NCBI GenBank assembly: GCA_964612065.1
Contig: CAZTCD010000049.1
Location: 1-30,393, forward strand
Length of the DNA stretch: 30,393 bases
Source of the DNA: JAKFYM01 sp964612065
GTDB taxonomy: Bacteria; Bdellovibrionota; UBA1018; CAIPTA01
Direction of reading: 5' to 3'
Part shown: positions 1-7,618 of the stretch, piece after piece
Layout: every line of letters starts with the position of its first letter
Position numbering within the stretch: position 1 is the stretch's first letter
Position numbers and translations under genes: made by a program
Notes under the pieces: model-generated
What the model was told of the DNA's origin: nothing
Seen by the model: only the letters and a program-made list of their open reading frames with translations
Databases searched by the model: none

Positions 1-59
1 AGCGATGCTGCCACTAAAGCAAGAAAGGCGCAGGATCCGAGAAGCTCCCATTTCTTCAT
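1..59 (-). CDS. N-terminal fragment of a secreted protein, cut by the window edge
   Basis: An ATG at 59 reading leftward opens a frame that runs to the window edge without a stop. The 19 visible residues begin MKKWELLGSCAFLALVAAS, which is a basic n-region followed by a hydrophobic core, so this looks like a Sec signal peptide. A Cys at residue 10 sits too early in the core to be a convincing lipobox. No strong Shine-Dalgarno is visible before the ATG. The gene lies downstream of the terminator of the neighbouring leftward gene, so it should have its own promoter. The function cannot be named from this fragment. Confidence 0.5.
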   Translation of the reverse strand, partial: MKKWELLGSCAFLALVAAS

Positions 60-96
60 GGAGAAATTGTTTCACGAAAGGGTGTTGGGTTGGGCG

Positions 97-131
97 CAAA
101 AAAGGAGCCTTTTCTTTCGAAAAGGCCCCTG
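97..131 (-). terminator. Rho-independent terminator of the outer-membrane protein gene
   Basis: An 11-bp stem (103-113 with 120-130, one G-U pair when read leftward) closes a 6-nt loop. On the minus strand it is followed by a T run (98-102). It lies about 45 bases past the stop of the leftward barrel gene ending at 177. Confidence 0.8.
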
Positions 132-176
132 AAATGGATCATCGTATTTCCGCCCTTTGAGGCGGGTTAAGCACGC

Positions 177-1070
177 TTAGAAACGGAAGCTAAGGCGAGC
201 GGTATAGCTGTTGTTTCCGAAAACGTTGGCGTATTCAGCACCCAGCGTGAAGAAAGCGAGCTGAACATCGGTACCAGCTTGGAACTGAATCGAGCTGAAG
301 CTGGAGGATGCGCTGTTGCCCGGGAAGTTCGACTGGTTAAGGATGAAGCTGTAGAACTGCGTGGGCGCTACGGCCGTGTTGCCAATATTGCCTACAGTAA
401 AGTCCATATTCGCGTTCGCGTTGGTGAAGCCAACGGCTACGAAAGGTTCGAACATGGCAATTTTATAAGAAACCATGGGAACTACACCCCAGAGCGTAGT
501 GCTGAGGTCAACGTCTGCCGTGGCGCTTACGTTTCCGATACCACCCACGTTTACTGTAACCGTCTGCGCATAGCCGAGGTTGAACTTGGTTACGAAACCT
601 CTTACGCCAATGGTTACGGGGAAGTCGGAATCGAGGATTCCAGCTTCGTTCAGTGTCCAGAGTGCGCCTATGCCCCAACGGCTGAGGCGGGCGTTCTTTT
701 CCGCGATCTTGGGCAGAAACAGAAGCTCGGCGGTGAAGCCGTATGGAAGGCCCACGCGTCCCAGGATACCGGCATGGTAAAAGTTATTGTCATACTTCGA
801 GCTTGGATCGGAGCGCTTTACGATGGCGATGGTGCCATCGCCTTTCGTGATACCACCAACTAGGCCAACTTCGAATCCGCCCAGGCCACCGAGGCCGGAG
901 GCAGAACCTACAGTGGTGAAATGCGCGTTGGATGAATACTCTTTCATCAAAGTATCGAAGTCACCTCTAGTTACATCTCTAAGGGAGAGATCACTAGCGT
1001 GAGCAGGGAGGGCCAGGAGGGCGAGGGGCGCAATCCATTGCAGCTTTTTGAGCGGGTTGAACGTGAACAT
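177..1070 (-). CDS. Outer-membrane beta-barrel protein, function unknown
   Basis: The 297-residue product starts with a signal peptide (residues 1 to about 25, cleavage after PAHA). The mature part is rich in Gly, Ser, Thr and aromatic residues in alternating strand-like patterns, and the chain ends in SFRF, a C-terminal Phe typical of barrels inserted by the BAM complex. A stretch around residues 105-120 (GLPYGFTAELLFLPKI) resembles short-barrel proteins annotated as DUF6588-like, but this is recall, not a search. The start is supported by GGAG at 1079-1082 about 8 bases upstream. It stands alone, with its own terminator, divergent from the peptide-binding protein gene. The cargo or pore function is unknown. 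Confidence 0.8.
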   Translation of the reverse strand: MFTFNPLKKLQWIAPLALLALPAHASDLSLRDVTRGDFDTLMKEYSSNAHFTTVGSASGLGGLGGFEVGLVGGITKGDGTIAIVKRSDPSSKYDNNFYHAGILGRVGLPYGFTAELLFLPKIAEKNARLSRWGIGALWTLNEAGILDSDFPVTIGVRGFVTKFNLGYAQTVTVNVGGIGNVSATADVDLSTTLWGVVPMVSYKIAMFEPFVAVGFTNANANMDFTVGNIGNTAVAPTQFYSFILNQSNFPGNSASSSFSSIQFQAGTDVQLAFFTLGAEYANVFGNNSYTARLSFRF

Positions 1071-1258
1071 CGAAATAACTCCATTTACTTAATGTTGTCT
1101 TTTGGTTTGTCGTAGAAACGTTTGTAGGAAAAATCGTAACCCAAAACTCGATAAAGTGCTTGAAGTTATTGGGGTAGTTTTAGATTCGTCTACGCGAAAT
1201 CCGATTACGTTTCCGGCTAAATGAATCAGGGGACAGGTAAGAAAGCTCTATTTGCTCT

Positions 1259-1278
1259 ACGAACTGATTAGAGTTCGT
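1259..1278. promoter_or_regulatory. Inverted repeat, possible operator in divergent intergenic region
   Basis: ACGAACT, a 6-nt spacer and AGTTCGT form a perfect 7-bp dyad. It lies 65 bases before the ATG of the peptide-binding protein gene, in the 273-bp space between two divergent genes. There is no T run after it and no rightward gene before it, so an operator is more likely than a terminator. No convincing sigma-70 hexamer pair was found in this space. Confidence 0.35.
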
Positions 1279-1343
1279 TATTCCGCGGAAGAATCGATCA
1301 GGAACGCTAGCGGGTAGCGCGAACTTTCCCATATAAGGAGAAG

Positions 1344-2918
1344 ATGACGATTTCGAAAATTATGAATGTTTTGGTCTCGGTGGGAACGCTTGGTGTCTTC
1401 CTCCTTTTTCCTCGCGTTGGTTTTGCATCGGATCCTAAACAGGAGTTCCGTATGAGAATTGAGGCGGAACCGCCTACTCTCGACTGGAATCTTGCCACCG
1501 ACTACGTGTCAATCAATGTTCTCTATCATCTGGTTGAGGGACTCACCGAATACAATGAAAAGCTCGAGCCTGTGCCTGGCCTTGCAAACTGGAAAATTTC
1601 GGGGGATGGCAAGGTTTATACTTATACCTTGAAGCCTGGGCTCAAATGGAGCGACGGAGCTCCCCTTACAGCGCAACACTTTTGGGATTCCTGGGAGCGT
1701 CTTCTGAATCCTGCCACCGCGTCCGGCTATGCTTATTTCCTCTTCGATGTAGTGGGTGCTCGCGATTACAACGAAGGAAAATTAAAAGATCCCGCGAAGC
1801 TCGGGTTTCGCGTAAAAGACCCGCGCACCTTCGAGGTTAGGCTAAATGCTCCAGCCACCTACTTCGCCACGATCCCCGCCTTTACCGTTACCTTTCCCAT
1901 CCGGAAAGACCTGATCTCCAAATTTGGAAGGCAGTGGACCGAGCCTGCAAATATAGTGGTAACCGGCCCGTTCACGTTGAAAGAGTGGAAGCATGATTCC
2001 CGTCTGGAGCTCGTTCCTAATCCTCACTATCGAGGGCGGCGGCCGAAGCTCGACCGAGCGATCGCCTATATCGTGAAGGAAGACGCCACGGCGATTTCGA
2101 TGTTTGAAAGCGGTCAGCTGGATTATCTTTCGCGTCTTCCCGCGCTCGAGATCGAGAGGCTTCGCAGGAATCCTGCCTATAGATCCCTCCCCTACCTTCG
2201 AAGCTACTATTTCGGATTCAACGTGACCACGCATCCCTTTACCGATCCGCGGGTGCGGAGGGCCTTTGCCCACGCCATAAATCGTGAGGAAATCACCAGT
2301 CTGCTGAAGGGCGGGCAAACTCCCGTGGGAAGCTGGATCCCCAAGGGCATGCTTGGCTTCAATCGTGAAATCGGCTTGAAGTATGATCCGGAAAAGGCAA
2401 AGAAGCTTCTCTCAGAGGCGGGATATACCGCTGGAAAAGGGTTTCCCAAAGTAACCTATGCGTTCGATACCCGTGACGATAATAAGATGATTGCGGAGCG
2501 CCTGCAGGACCAGTGGGCAAAGGTGCTCGGGGTCGAGGTGTCCACTCGGAATCAGGAGTGGAAGGTTCACTTGGCGCAGTTAAGGCAGGATGCTCCCGCG
2601 ATATTCCGCCACGGCTGGGGAGCTGATTTCCCCGATCCGGATAATTTCATGAATATGTTCACGTCGTATAGCGGGAATAACTTTACCAAGTGGAAGAATC
2701 CGGCATTTGATGAGTTGATTAAAAAAGCGGCGGCGGAAGCGAAGCCGGCAAAGCGAATCGCTCTCTATGACAAATCGCAAAAGCTTCTTCTCGAAGAAGA
2801 GGCGGCTATCGTTCCTCTTTTTCATGACGCCATAAATTTGCTTGTTTCTCCCAGGGTAAAGGGGCTCCAGATTGACTCACTCGGTCTTCTGAAGATTCAT
2901 AGAGTGGAGATAAAGTAA
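1344..2918 (+). CDS. ABC transporter peptide-binding protein, OppA/DppA type (SBP_bac_5 family)
   Basis: This 524-residue periplasmic binding protein has a signal peptide (residues 1 to about 28, ending VGFA). Family hallmarks are visible: EAEPPTLDWNLATD near the mature N terminus, YTLKPGLKWSDGAPLTAQHF around residues 94-113, and a late segment of the GWGADFPDPDNFMNMF type. Length matches OppA/DppA (about 530). It should capture oligopeptides for an Opp/Dpp-type permease; the ligand class could also be another peptide-like molecule. AAGGAG at 1335-1340 sets the start. No permease or ATPase genes are adjacent, so it is an orphan binding protein that must use a transporter encoded elsewhere. 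There is no lipobox, so it should be soluble. Confidence 0.93.
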   Translation: MTISKIMNVLVSVGTLGVFLLFPRVGFASDPKQEFRMRIEAEPPTLDWNLATDYVSINVLYHLVEGLTEYNEKLEPVPGLANWKISGDGKVYTYTLKPGLKWSDGAPLTAQHFWDSWERLLNPATASGYAYFLFDVVGARDYNEGKLKDPAKLGFRVKDPRTFEVRLNAPATYFATIPAFTVTFPIRKDLISKFGRQWTEPANIVVTGPFTLKEWKHDSRLELVPNPHYRGRRPKLDRAIAYIVKEDATAISMFESGQLDYLSRLPALEIERLRRNPAYRSLPYLRSYYFGFNVTTHPFTDPRVRRAFAHAINREEITSLLKGGQTPVGSWIPKGMLGFNREIGLKYDPEKAKKLLSEAGYTAGKGFPKVTYAFDTRDDNKMIAERLQDQWAKVLGVEVSTRNQEWKVHLAQLRQDAPAIFRHGWGADFPDPDNFMNMFTSYSGNNFTKWKNPAFDELIKKAAAEAKPAKRIALYDKSQKLLLEEEAAIVPLFHDAINLLVSPRVKGLQIDSLGLLKIHRVEIK

Positions 2919-2985
2919 TTTCGGGATTTTCAGAAAAACCTGTTAGGTTGATCCGTCTTCAACGAATGAAGGAAAGGAAGAAAAT

Positions 2986-3255
2986 ATGAAAATCAAAGCT
3001 CGTCACATTCTTGTAAGCGAAGAATTCCAGGTGGGTGACCTTCAGAAGAAGCTGCAGGAAGGGAAATCCTTTGAATCTCTGGCAAAAGAATTTTCGTCCT
3101 GCCCTTCCAGCCAGAGCGGGGGCGATCTCGGTGAGTTTGGTAAGGGGATGATGGTGAAGCCTTTTGAAGATGCGGCGTTTGCGCTTCAGGTGGGTGAAGT
3201 TTCGGGCCCTGTGCGGACGCAATTTGGCTTTCATCTCATTCAACGCTACGCCTGA
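2986..3255 (+). CDS. Small parvulin-type peptidyl-prolyl cis-trans isomerase (PpiC family)
   Basis: At 89 residues this is a single parvulin domain, close in size to E. coli PpiC. It opens KARHILVSEE, the family start, and continues with FESLAKEFSSCPS, SGGDLGEFGKGMMVKPFEDA and FGFHLIQ, which hold the conserved active-site and core residues. There is no signal peptide, so it should be a cytosolic folding catalyst that isomerises X-Pro bonds. A purine-rich stretch (AAGGAAAGGAAG) precedes the ATG. The next gene begins on the base following the stop codon, so the two are probably co-translated. Confidence 0.93.
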   Translation: MKIKARHILVSEEFQVGDLQKKLQEGKSFESLAKEFSSCPSSQSGGDLGEFGKGMMVKPFEDAAFALQVGEVSGPVRTQFGFHLIQRYA

Positions 3256-3894
3256 TTGTGGAGCCTTGATCTCGCCAGGGTGGAGCGGCTGATTCCCGGA
3301 CCTTTGGGCGGCCTGGCCGTGGAGACAGGAACTTGCCGGGGAAATGGCGCCCGTCAGCTGGCGAAGTACTTTCCCCGCGTTGTTACGATAGAGTTGAATT
3401 CTCATTTGCATGAGTTGGCGCAGGATCGGTTCCGGCGCGAAGGCCAGTCGCGGATTGAATCTCTTTGCGGTAATTCTGCGGAATTGATTCCTGAACTGGT
3501 AAAGGGGATTCCGTCTTCCGAGACTGTTTTCTTTTTTTTGGATGCTCACTGGAGCGGCGATTCTTCTGTGGATTGGAGCCGCAGCAGGTGGAAGGGGTAC
3601 GGCCTTGATACGGGCCATCTGGGCCGGCACGGAGAAACTCCATTGCCCGAAGAGCAAGTGCCGCTAGCCAAGGAGCTTGAGGCGATCGTGAAACACTGCC
3701 GGGCGCGTGCGATTGTGCTGGTAGATGATGTGGATAAACTTCCACAAAACGGACCTGGCGAGAAAGATAAAGGGTTTCCTGGGGAGAACTGGAGCCATCT
3801 TTCGCGGAGGGGGCTGCTGGAAATCGTTAACTCCCGAGTTTATGCGCAGCATCAACTTTTGGAGCCCTCCCAATGGCTGATGGAGCTCCGCTAA
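3256..3894 (+). CDS. Class I SAM-dependent methyltransferase-like protein, TTG start
   Basis: The 212-residue product has a Rossmann-type motif I, VETGTCRGNGARQLA, near residues 22-36, followed by VVTIELN, where the acidic residue would bind the ribose of SAM. FFFLDAHWSGD around residues 91-101 and IVLVDDVDKL later fit the beta-4 and beta-5 regions of such enzymes. The substrate is unknown. The frame opens with TTG directly after the stop of the parvulin gene with no in-frame ATG nearby, so TTG is the only plausible start and translation probably depends on coupling. The protein could instead be a nonmethylating Rossmann relative, but the motif I glycines are intact. Confidence 0.7.
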   Translation: MWSLDLARVERLIPGPLGGLAVETGTCRGNGARQLAKYFPRVVTIELNSHLHELAQDRFRREGQSRIESLCGNSAELIPELVKGIPSSETVFFFLDAHWSGDSSVDWSRSRWKGYGLDTGHLGRHGETPLPEEQVPLAKELEAIVKHCRARAIVLVDDVDKLPQNGPGEKDKGFPGENWSHLSRRGLLEIVNSRVYAQHQLLEPSQWLMELR

Positions 3895-4053
3895 ACGCTC
3901 TGCGTAATTACAGGGCGAGAAAAGCGCGATACAGATGTGCGCCGCTTCCTTTTTTCGACTCCTTGCGAAATTTCAATTGGGGGATCGCTAACTCGGGTAG
4001 TCGGGGATTGATGAGAGGCCTTTCGGCTAAAATATTTTTTGTTTGGAGGTTCA

Positions 4054-4545
4054 ATGGTTCGCTTATTGGCGCTGCTTTCGGTACTTTTTCTTGGATTCGC
4101 TTCTTCAGCTTTTGCTGGTGGCAAAGAAGATCCTTGCTCCTACCCTGGTTATAAAGACGGTGCCTGCCAGCCCGGCGACGGCGACCAAGATCAGGACGAC
4201 GGCGAGGACATGCCAGGCCATCCAGGCCATGGGCATCCCGGTCACGGTCACGGCTCCCTTTGCAGCGGGCAGTTTCAAGGCCTTTACGCTACCGGTCTGG
4301 CCGTAGCTTTCGAGCTTCGCCGCATGGGACACAACCAGGTTCAAGTTCAAGCCTGGTACGGCGGCAGCACTTTTATCGGCACTGGAATCTGCACTCCTTT
4401 TAGCCGCAATCAGGCTTCATTTGAGTTTTACTTCGCGGGCTCTCCTGTGCACCGTGGGGTGATCTCCCGGCAGCCGCATGCTGGAATCGTTATGGACGGC
4501 CAGCTTGACTATCACTACGGGTTTCAGCTTCGCCGCCTTCGCTAG
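4054..4545 (+). CDS. Secreted protein with Asp-rich and His/Gly-rich tracts, function unknown
   Basis: The start at 4054 is chosen because GGAGG (4045-4049) lies 4 bases upstream; an in-frame ATG 15 bases earlier would overlap this site. The 163-residue product has a signal peptide (1-21, cut after AFA). Then come a Cys-containing segment (C28, C38), an acidic tract (about 42-52, six Asp and one Glu) and a His/Gly/Pro tract (about 56-67, five His). The rest is a strand-rich domain with C70 and C113. The two tracts look able to bind different metals (Ca-type and Zn/Cu/Ni-type), but that is inference from composition. It is monocistronic with a strong terminator. I do not recognise the family. 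Confidence 0.7.
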   Translation: MVRLLALLSVLFLGFASSAFAGGKEDPCSYPGYKDGACQPGDGDQDQDDGEDMPGHPGHGHPGHGHGSLCSGQFQGLYATGLAVAFELRRMGHNQVQVQAWYGGSTFIGTGICTPFSRNQASFEFYFAGSPVHRGVISRQPHAGIVMDGQLDYHYGFQLRRLR

Positions 4546-4571
4546 GTTAGGTGCTCGAAAACTGGAAACGA

Positions 4572-4600
4572 AACGGCCACAGGTGTGGCCGTTTTTTTTG
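4572..4600 (+). terminator. Strong Rho-independent terminator
   Basis: A 9-bp perfect stem, AACGGCCAC (4572-4580) with GTGGCCGTT (4584/4585-4592), encloses a tetraloop and is followed by eight T (4592-4599). It ends the secreted His-rich protein gene. Confidence 0.93.
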
Positions 4601-4648
4601 TTTAGCTGGGGTGGACGATTTCCCGGCTTTCAAGGAAACTCGAATTCC

Positions 4649-5560
4649 ATGAGAGTTTCCGTTCCCCTTTCGCTTTTCCTGTTGTTGCTTTCCTCCTGTG
4701 CCGCGAAAAGCGGAGTGAGGGCGGATCTATCTAAATTGCGGCCTTGGTCGAAGGAGCTGATGGCGCGAGAGCCTATGGCTCCTCCCTATGTGGTCGATTT
4801 TGAAGCCGGCCCCAAAGCCCTTACCTATATCGCGGTTGAGCACAGCAACGAGGCCTCCAGTGCAAGTCTTCAGCTTGTGGAGAAGGCAATGGAAGCCCGC
4901 CGCTATTCGGTGGTCTTGCTGGAGGGGATTCCCAGAAGCCTGGGACTCAGTCCTGCCAGTATCGCGGAGAGCGCGAAGAGGGACGGTGGAAACGGTTTTT
5001 ATCGTGCAGGCGAAACTTCGGTGGCTGTGCTCAAGGCATTGAGGCGTGCCGTGCCTTTTGTGGGAGGAGAGCCGGACGAGGAACTGGTTAAAGCAAACGT
5101 ACTGAACGCGGGCTTCAGCATGGAGGATTTGTTCGGATTCTATATCGTGAGGAAGATCCCGCAGTGGAGGCGGGATGGCACCCTTTCCAGGGGCGGCTTT
5201 GAAGAGGCCTTTCTTGAATACGGGCCTTCCATAGGAAAAAGCCTTGGCTATGCCGGCGGCGCCGAGCCGAGCCTGGAATCCTTTCACCGATGGTATCAAG
5301 CCAAGATGGGAAAGCCTTTCAGGGCTCGCGAAATCAGCAACGAAACGGTAGCGCCTTATGCCGGAGGAGATCTTTTTACCCAAAAGATTGCTTTCATCAC
5401 GAGCCGTGTTCGTGATGAGCACATCATGAGAGTTACGGAAGAGCTTTTGAACAAATACGGGAAGATTCTTATGGTGTTTGGATCCAGCCACTTTCCCGTG
5501 CAGCAACTCGCCATTGAGTCGATGTTGGGGGCTCCCAGGCAGATTTCCGACCAACCGTAA
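4649..5560 (+). CDS. Lipoprotein of the TraB/ChaN (EreA/TIKI-like) hydrolase superfamily
   Basis: The start at 4649 puts a lipoprotein signal (LLLLSSC, lipid Cys at residue 17) at the N terminus, with AAGGAAA upstream. A longer reading frame extends leftward through the preceding terminator and is not credible. The 303-residue product has superfamily-like landmarks: IAVEHS with H65, VVLLEG with E92, GGEP near 139-142, SRVRDEH near 252-258 and VFGSSHF with H281. In this clan, conserved His and Glu near both ends form a putative metal or catalytic centre; relatives include TIKI proteases, the haem-related ChaN lipoprotein and erythromycin esterase. The substrate is unknown. Assignment rests on motif order only. 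Confidence 0.65.
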   Translation: MRVSVPLSLFLLLLSSCAAKSGVRADLSKLRPWSKELMAREPMAPPYVVDFEAGPKALTYIAVEHSNEASSASLQLVEKAMEARRYSVVLLEGIPRSLGLSPASIAESAKRDGGNGFYRAGETSVAVLKALRRAVPFVGGEPDEELVKANVLNAGFSMEDLFGFYIVRKIPQWRRDGTLSRGGFEEAFLEYGPSIGKSLGYAGGAEPSLESFHRWYQAKMGKPFRAREISNETVAPYAGGDLFTQKIAFITSRVRDEHIMRVTEELLNKYGKILMVFGSSHFPVQQLAIESMLGAPRQISDQP

Positions 5561-5593
5561 AAAACAGGGCACCGCTCGTAGAGCGGCACCCTG
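5559..5593 (-). terminator. Terminator of the pirin gene, possibly bidirectional
   Basis: CCGCTC (5572-5577) pairs with GAGCGG (5581-5586). The stem is extended by CAGGG/CCCTG across a symmetric CA/CA internal loop. Read leftward it is followed by six T (complement of 5559-5564). In the rightward sense the T run is poor, but it may also serve the convergent lipoprotein gene. Confidence 0.8.
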
Positions 5594-5599
5594 CCTGTT

Positions 5600-6316
5600 T
5601 CAGAACTGTAGAGGTACCTCAAGCACAACCAGCTGGCTGGCTTGGGCGGCCGAGATGGCGATATCGCCTGGCTGCTCGATGCCTATCGCGTCCCGGCGTA
5701 CCAGGGTTTCACCGTCTACGTTCACCCCTCCTTCCACGGTGAAGATGTATACACCATTGGCTGGATCCTTCCTTTGATAGGTCAGGGTTTTGCCGGCCTC
5801 CAAGTGAGCGAGCGAAATTTCTCCCTTCTGAAGAATTTCCAGGCTCCCTTCCGTGCCGAAGCCCGAAGCTATCGACTGGAAGCGGTTTTGCCGGCCATCC
5901 TCGCCGAACGCAGCCTGCTGGTACCGGGGAGGCGTGCCTTCTTTATTGGGTATCACCCATATCTGAAGCAGACTGAGTTCCTCAGTCTGCGAGTGGTTGA
6001 ACTCGGAATGGGATATTCCCGTACCCGCGCTCATTACCTGCACGTCGCCCGCACGAATCACGCCTTCCATGCCAGTGCTGTCTTTGTGGCGGAGTGCTCC
6101 TCTCAGCGGAATGGTTATGATTTCCATCGTTTTGTGGGGATGGGTGCTAAAGCCCATGCCGGCGCTGATGAGATCGTCGTTCAGCACGCGGAGAGCTCCG
6201 AAGTTCATCCGGTTTCTATTGAAATAGCCGGCGAAGCTGAAAGAGTGAGCTGCCTTGAGCCAGCCGTGATCGGCAAATCCCCTGGTTTCGGCCCGGTGAA
6301 TGATCTTTTCGTTCAT
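5600..6316 (-). CDS. Pirin family protein (cupin, YhhW-like quercetinase family)
   Basis: The start at 6316 is preferred over one 33 bases upstream because GGGAGG sits 5 bases before it and pirins begin near this point. The 238-residue product has the N-terminal cupin with HGWLKAAHSFSFAGYF and NFGALRVLNDD. The four metal ligands of pirin/YhhW occur at H59 and H61 (STHPHKTME) and H103 and E105 (GISHSEF), with the spacing known from human pirin and E. coli YhhW. The C-terminal cupin lacks ligands, as usual. Members bind Fe(II) or other divalent metals and some have quercetin dioxygenase activity; the physiological role is unknown. It is monocistronic, convergent with the lipoprotein gene. Confidence 0.94.
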   Translation of the reverse strand: MNEKIIHRAETRGFADHGWLKAAHSFSFAGYFNRNRMNFGALRVLNDDLISAGMGFSTHPHKTMEIITIPLRGALRHKDSTGMEGVIRAGDVQVMSAGTGISHSEFNHSQTEELSLLQIWVIPNKEGTPPRYQQAAFGEDGRQNRFQSIASGFGTEGSLEILQKGEISLAHLEAGKTLTYQRKDPANGVYIFTVEGGVNVDGETLVRRDAIGIEQPGDIAISAAQASQLVVLEVPLQF

Positions 6317-6373
6317 AATGCCTCCCTTTTTTTCGAAGTTTATCAACAAAAAATGTGTATAATTTGTGGGTTG

Positions 6374-7540
6374 TCAAGCCTCGGGTAGGAAGCGCACGGC
6401 GGAGGCCGCCCTTTTTGCCTTCCTCCTGGCAAGATCCACGCTCTTGTCACGGGCAAGTGCTACTCCCATCCGCCGGTACTTTCGGGTGTTGGGCTTGCCA
6501 AACAAGCGTATCTCCGTTTGGGGGCTTTTCAGCGCCTTCTCTACTCCAACGGCCTGATAGGATTCCAGTGCCTCGCCGGCGAGGATCACCGCGCTTGCGC
6601 TGGGCCCGAAATAAGTGATCTGTGGAATGGGAAGGCCGAGCACGGCCCGGAGGTGAAGATCGAATTCCGATAGATCCTGGGAGGTGAGAGTTACCATGCC
6701 TGTGTCGTGGGGCCGGGGGGAAAGCTCGGAGAAGATCACTTCTTTTTTGGTGAGGAAGAATTCCACTCCAAAGATCCCTGCGCCGCCGAGATGATCCGTC
6801 ACCTTCTTGGCCATTTTCTGTGCGTCCTTGAGTTGTTTGGGGGAGATCTTCGCCGGGATCCAGCTTTCCTGATAGTCCCCTCGTTCTTGCCGGTGGCCGA
6901 TGGGGGCCACGAAAAGGGTTGGGCCTTTACGCTGCTTGACGGTGAGAAGGGTGATCTCGCTTTCAAAGCGGATGAATTCTTCCACGATCACTTTGCGGGT
7001 ATTGCCCCTCATGCCATCAATCGCGTAGTTCCAGCACTCCTCCACCTTCGAAGCGTTCTTGCAGACGCTTTGGCCCTTTCCTGAAGAACTCATCACCGGC
7101 TTGATCACGTTCGGAAACCCGATTTTTTTGGAAGCGGCCTCGAGCTCCTCGAGGGTTTCTGCGTAGGCATAGCGGGCTGTGCGCAGCTTTAGTTTTTCTG
7201 AGGCGGCGTCCCTGATGGCATCCCTGTTCATGGTGAGATGAACTGCGTTCGCGCTGGGCACCACTTTGATTCCACGCTTTTCCAGTTCCACGAGCTTCTC
7301 TGTTCGAATGGCTTCGATTTCAGGGATGATGAAATCGGGTTTGTGCTTTTCCACCACTCGTTCCAACTCGGCACCGTTGAGCATGTCGATCACTTCATAC
7401 TCGTCTGCCACTTGCATGGCCGGGGCACCGGAGTAGCGATCCACCGCTACCACTTGAAGCCCAAGCCTTTGGGCTGAGATGGTGAATTCTTTTCCCAGCT
7501 CGCCGGAGCCGAGAAGCATGAGTTTGGATGGGAATTTCAT
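6374..7540 (-). CDS. purT: Formate-dependent phosphoribosylglycinamide formyltransferase (GAR transformylase 2)
   Basis: This 388-residue ATP-grasp enzyme makes formyl-GAR from GAR, formate and ATP in purine synthesis, bypassing folate-dependent PurN. It aligns by eye along its whole length with E. coli PurT (392 aa). MLLGSGELGKE is at residues 8-18, VPEIEAI is the PreATP-grasp segment, and KPVMSSSGKGQ is the ATP-binding loop. GHRQERGDYQESW follows, and SELSPRPHDTGMVTL carries Mg ligands and the substrate-binding Arg. The start gives the standard short N terminus before the GSGELG loop. No other pur gene lies beside it. Confidence is very high. Confidence 0.97.
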   Translation of the reverse strand: MKFPSKLMLLGSGELGKEFTISAQRLGLQVVAVDRYSGAPAMQVADEYEVIDMLNGAELERVVEKHKPDFIIPEIEAIRTEKLVELEKRGIKVVPSANAVHLTMNRDAIRDAASEKLKLRTARYAYAETLEELEAASKKIGFPNVIKPVMSSSGKGQSVCKNASKVEECWNYAIDGMRGNTRKVIVEEFIRFESEITLLTVKQRKGPTLFVAPIGHRQERGDYQESWIPAKISPKQLKDAQKMAKKVTDHLGGAGIFGVEFFLTKKEVIFSELSPRPHDTGMVTLTSQDLSEFDLHLRAVLGLPIPQITYFGPSASAVILAGEALESYQAVGVEKALKSPQTEIRLFGKPNTRKYRRMGVALARDKSVDLARRKAKRAASAVRFLPEA

Positions 7541-7554
7541 GACCGCATTTTTAT

Positions 7555-7602
7555 CTGAAAACGAAAGAAGACGCCCGGGAAATTCCGAGCGTCTTCTTTC
7601 GT
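7555..7602 (-). terminator. Intrinsic terminator of the leftward gene at 7619-8587
   Basis: A perfect 14-bp stem (7561-7574 with 7589-7602) encloses a 14-nt loop. It lies 17 bases after the stop of the secreted protein gene and just before the purT start. The T run on the leftward exit is short (TTTC), so efficiency is uncertain, but the long stem is unlikely to be chance. Confidence 0.7.
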
Positions 7603-7618
7603 GGAAGCAGAGCTTTGG

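Noticed and set aside
279..863. Open frame of 194 codons on the plus strand
   Set aside because: It is antisense to the outer-membrane barrel gene, whose signal peptide, C-terminal Phe and terminator are convincing.
2937..2949. Small hairpin after the peptide-binding protein gene
   Set aside because: The stem is 5 bp of AACCT/AGGTT with no T run; not a credible terminator.
4478..4648. N-terminal extension of the TraB-like lipoprotein
   Set aside because: It runs through a strong terminator and would bury the lipoprotein signal inside the chain.
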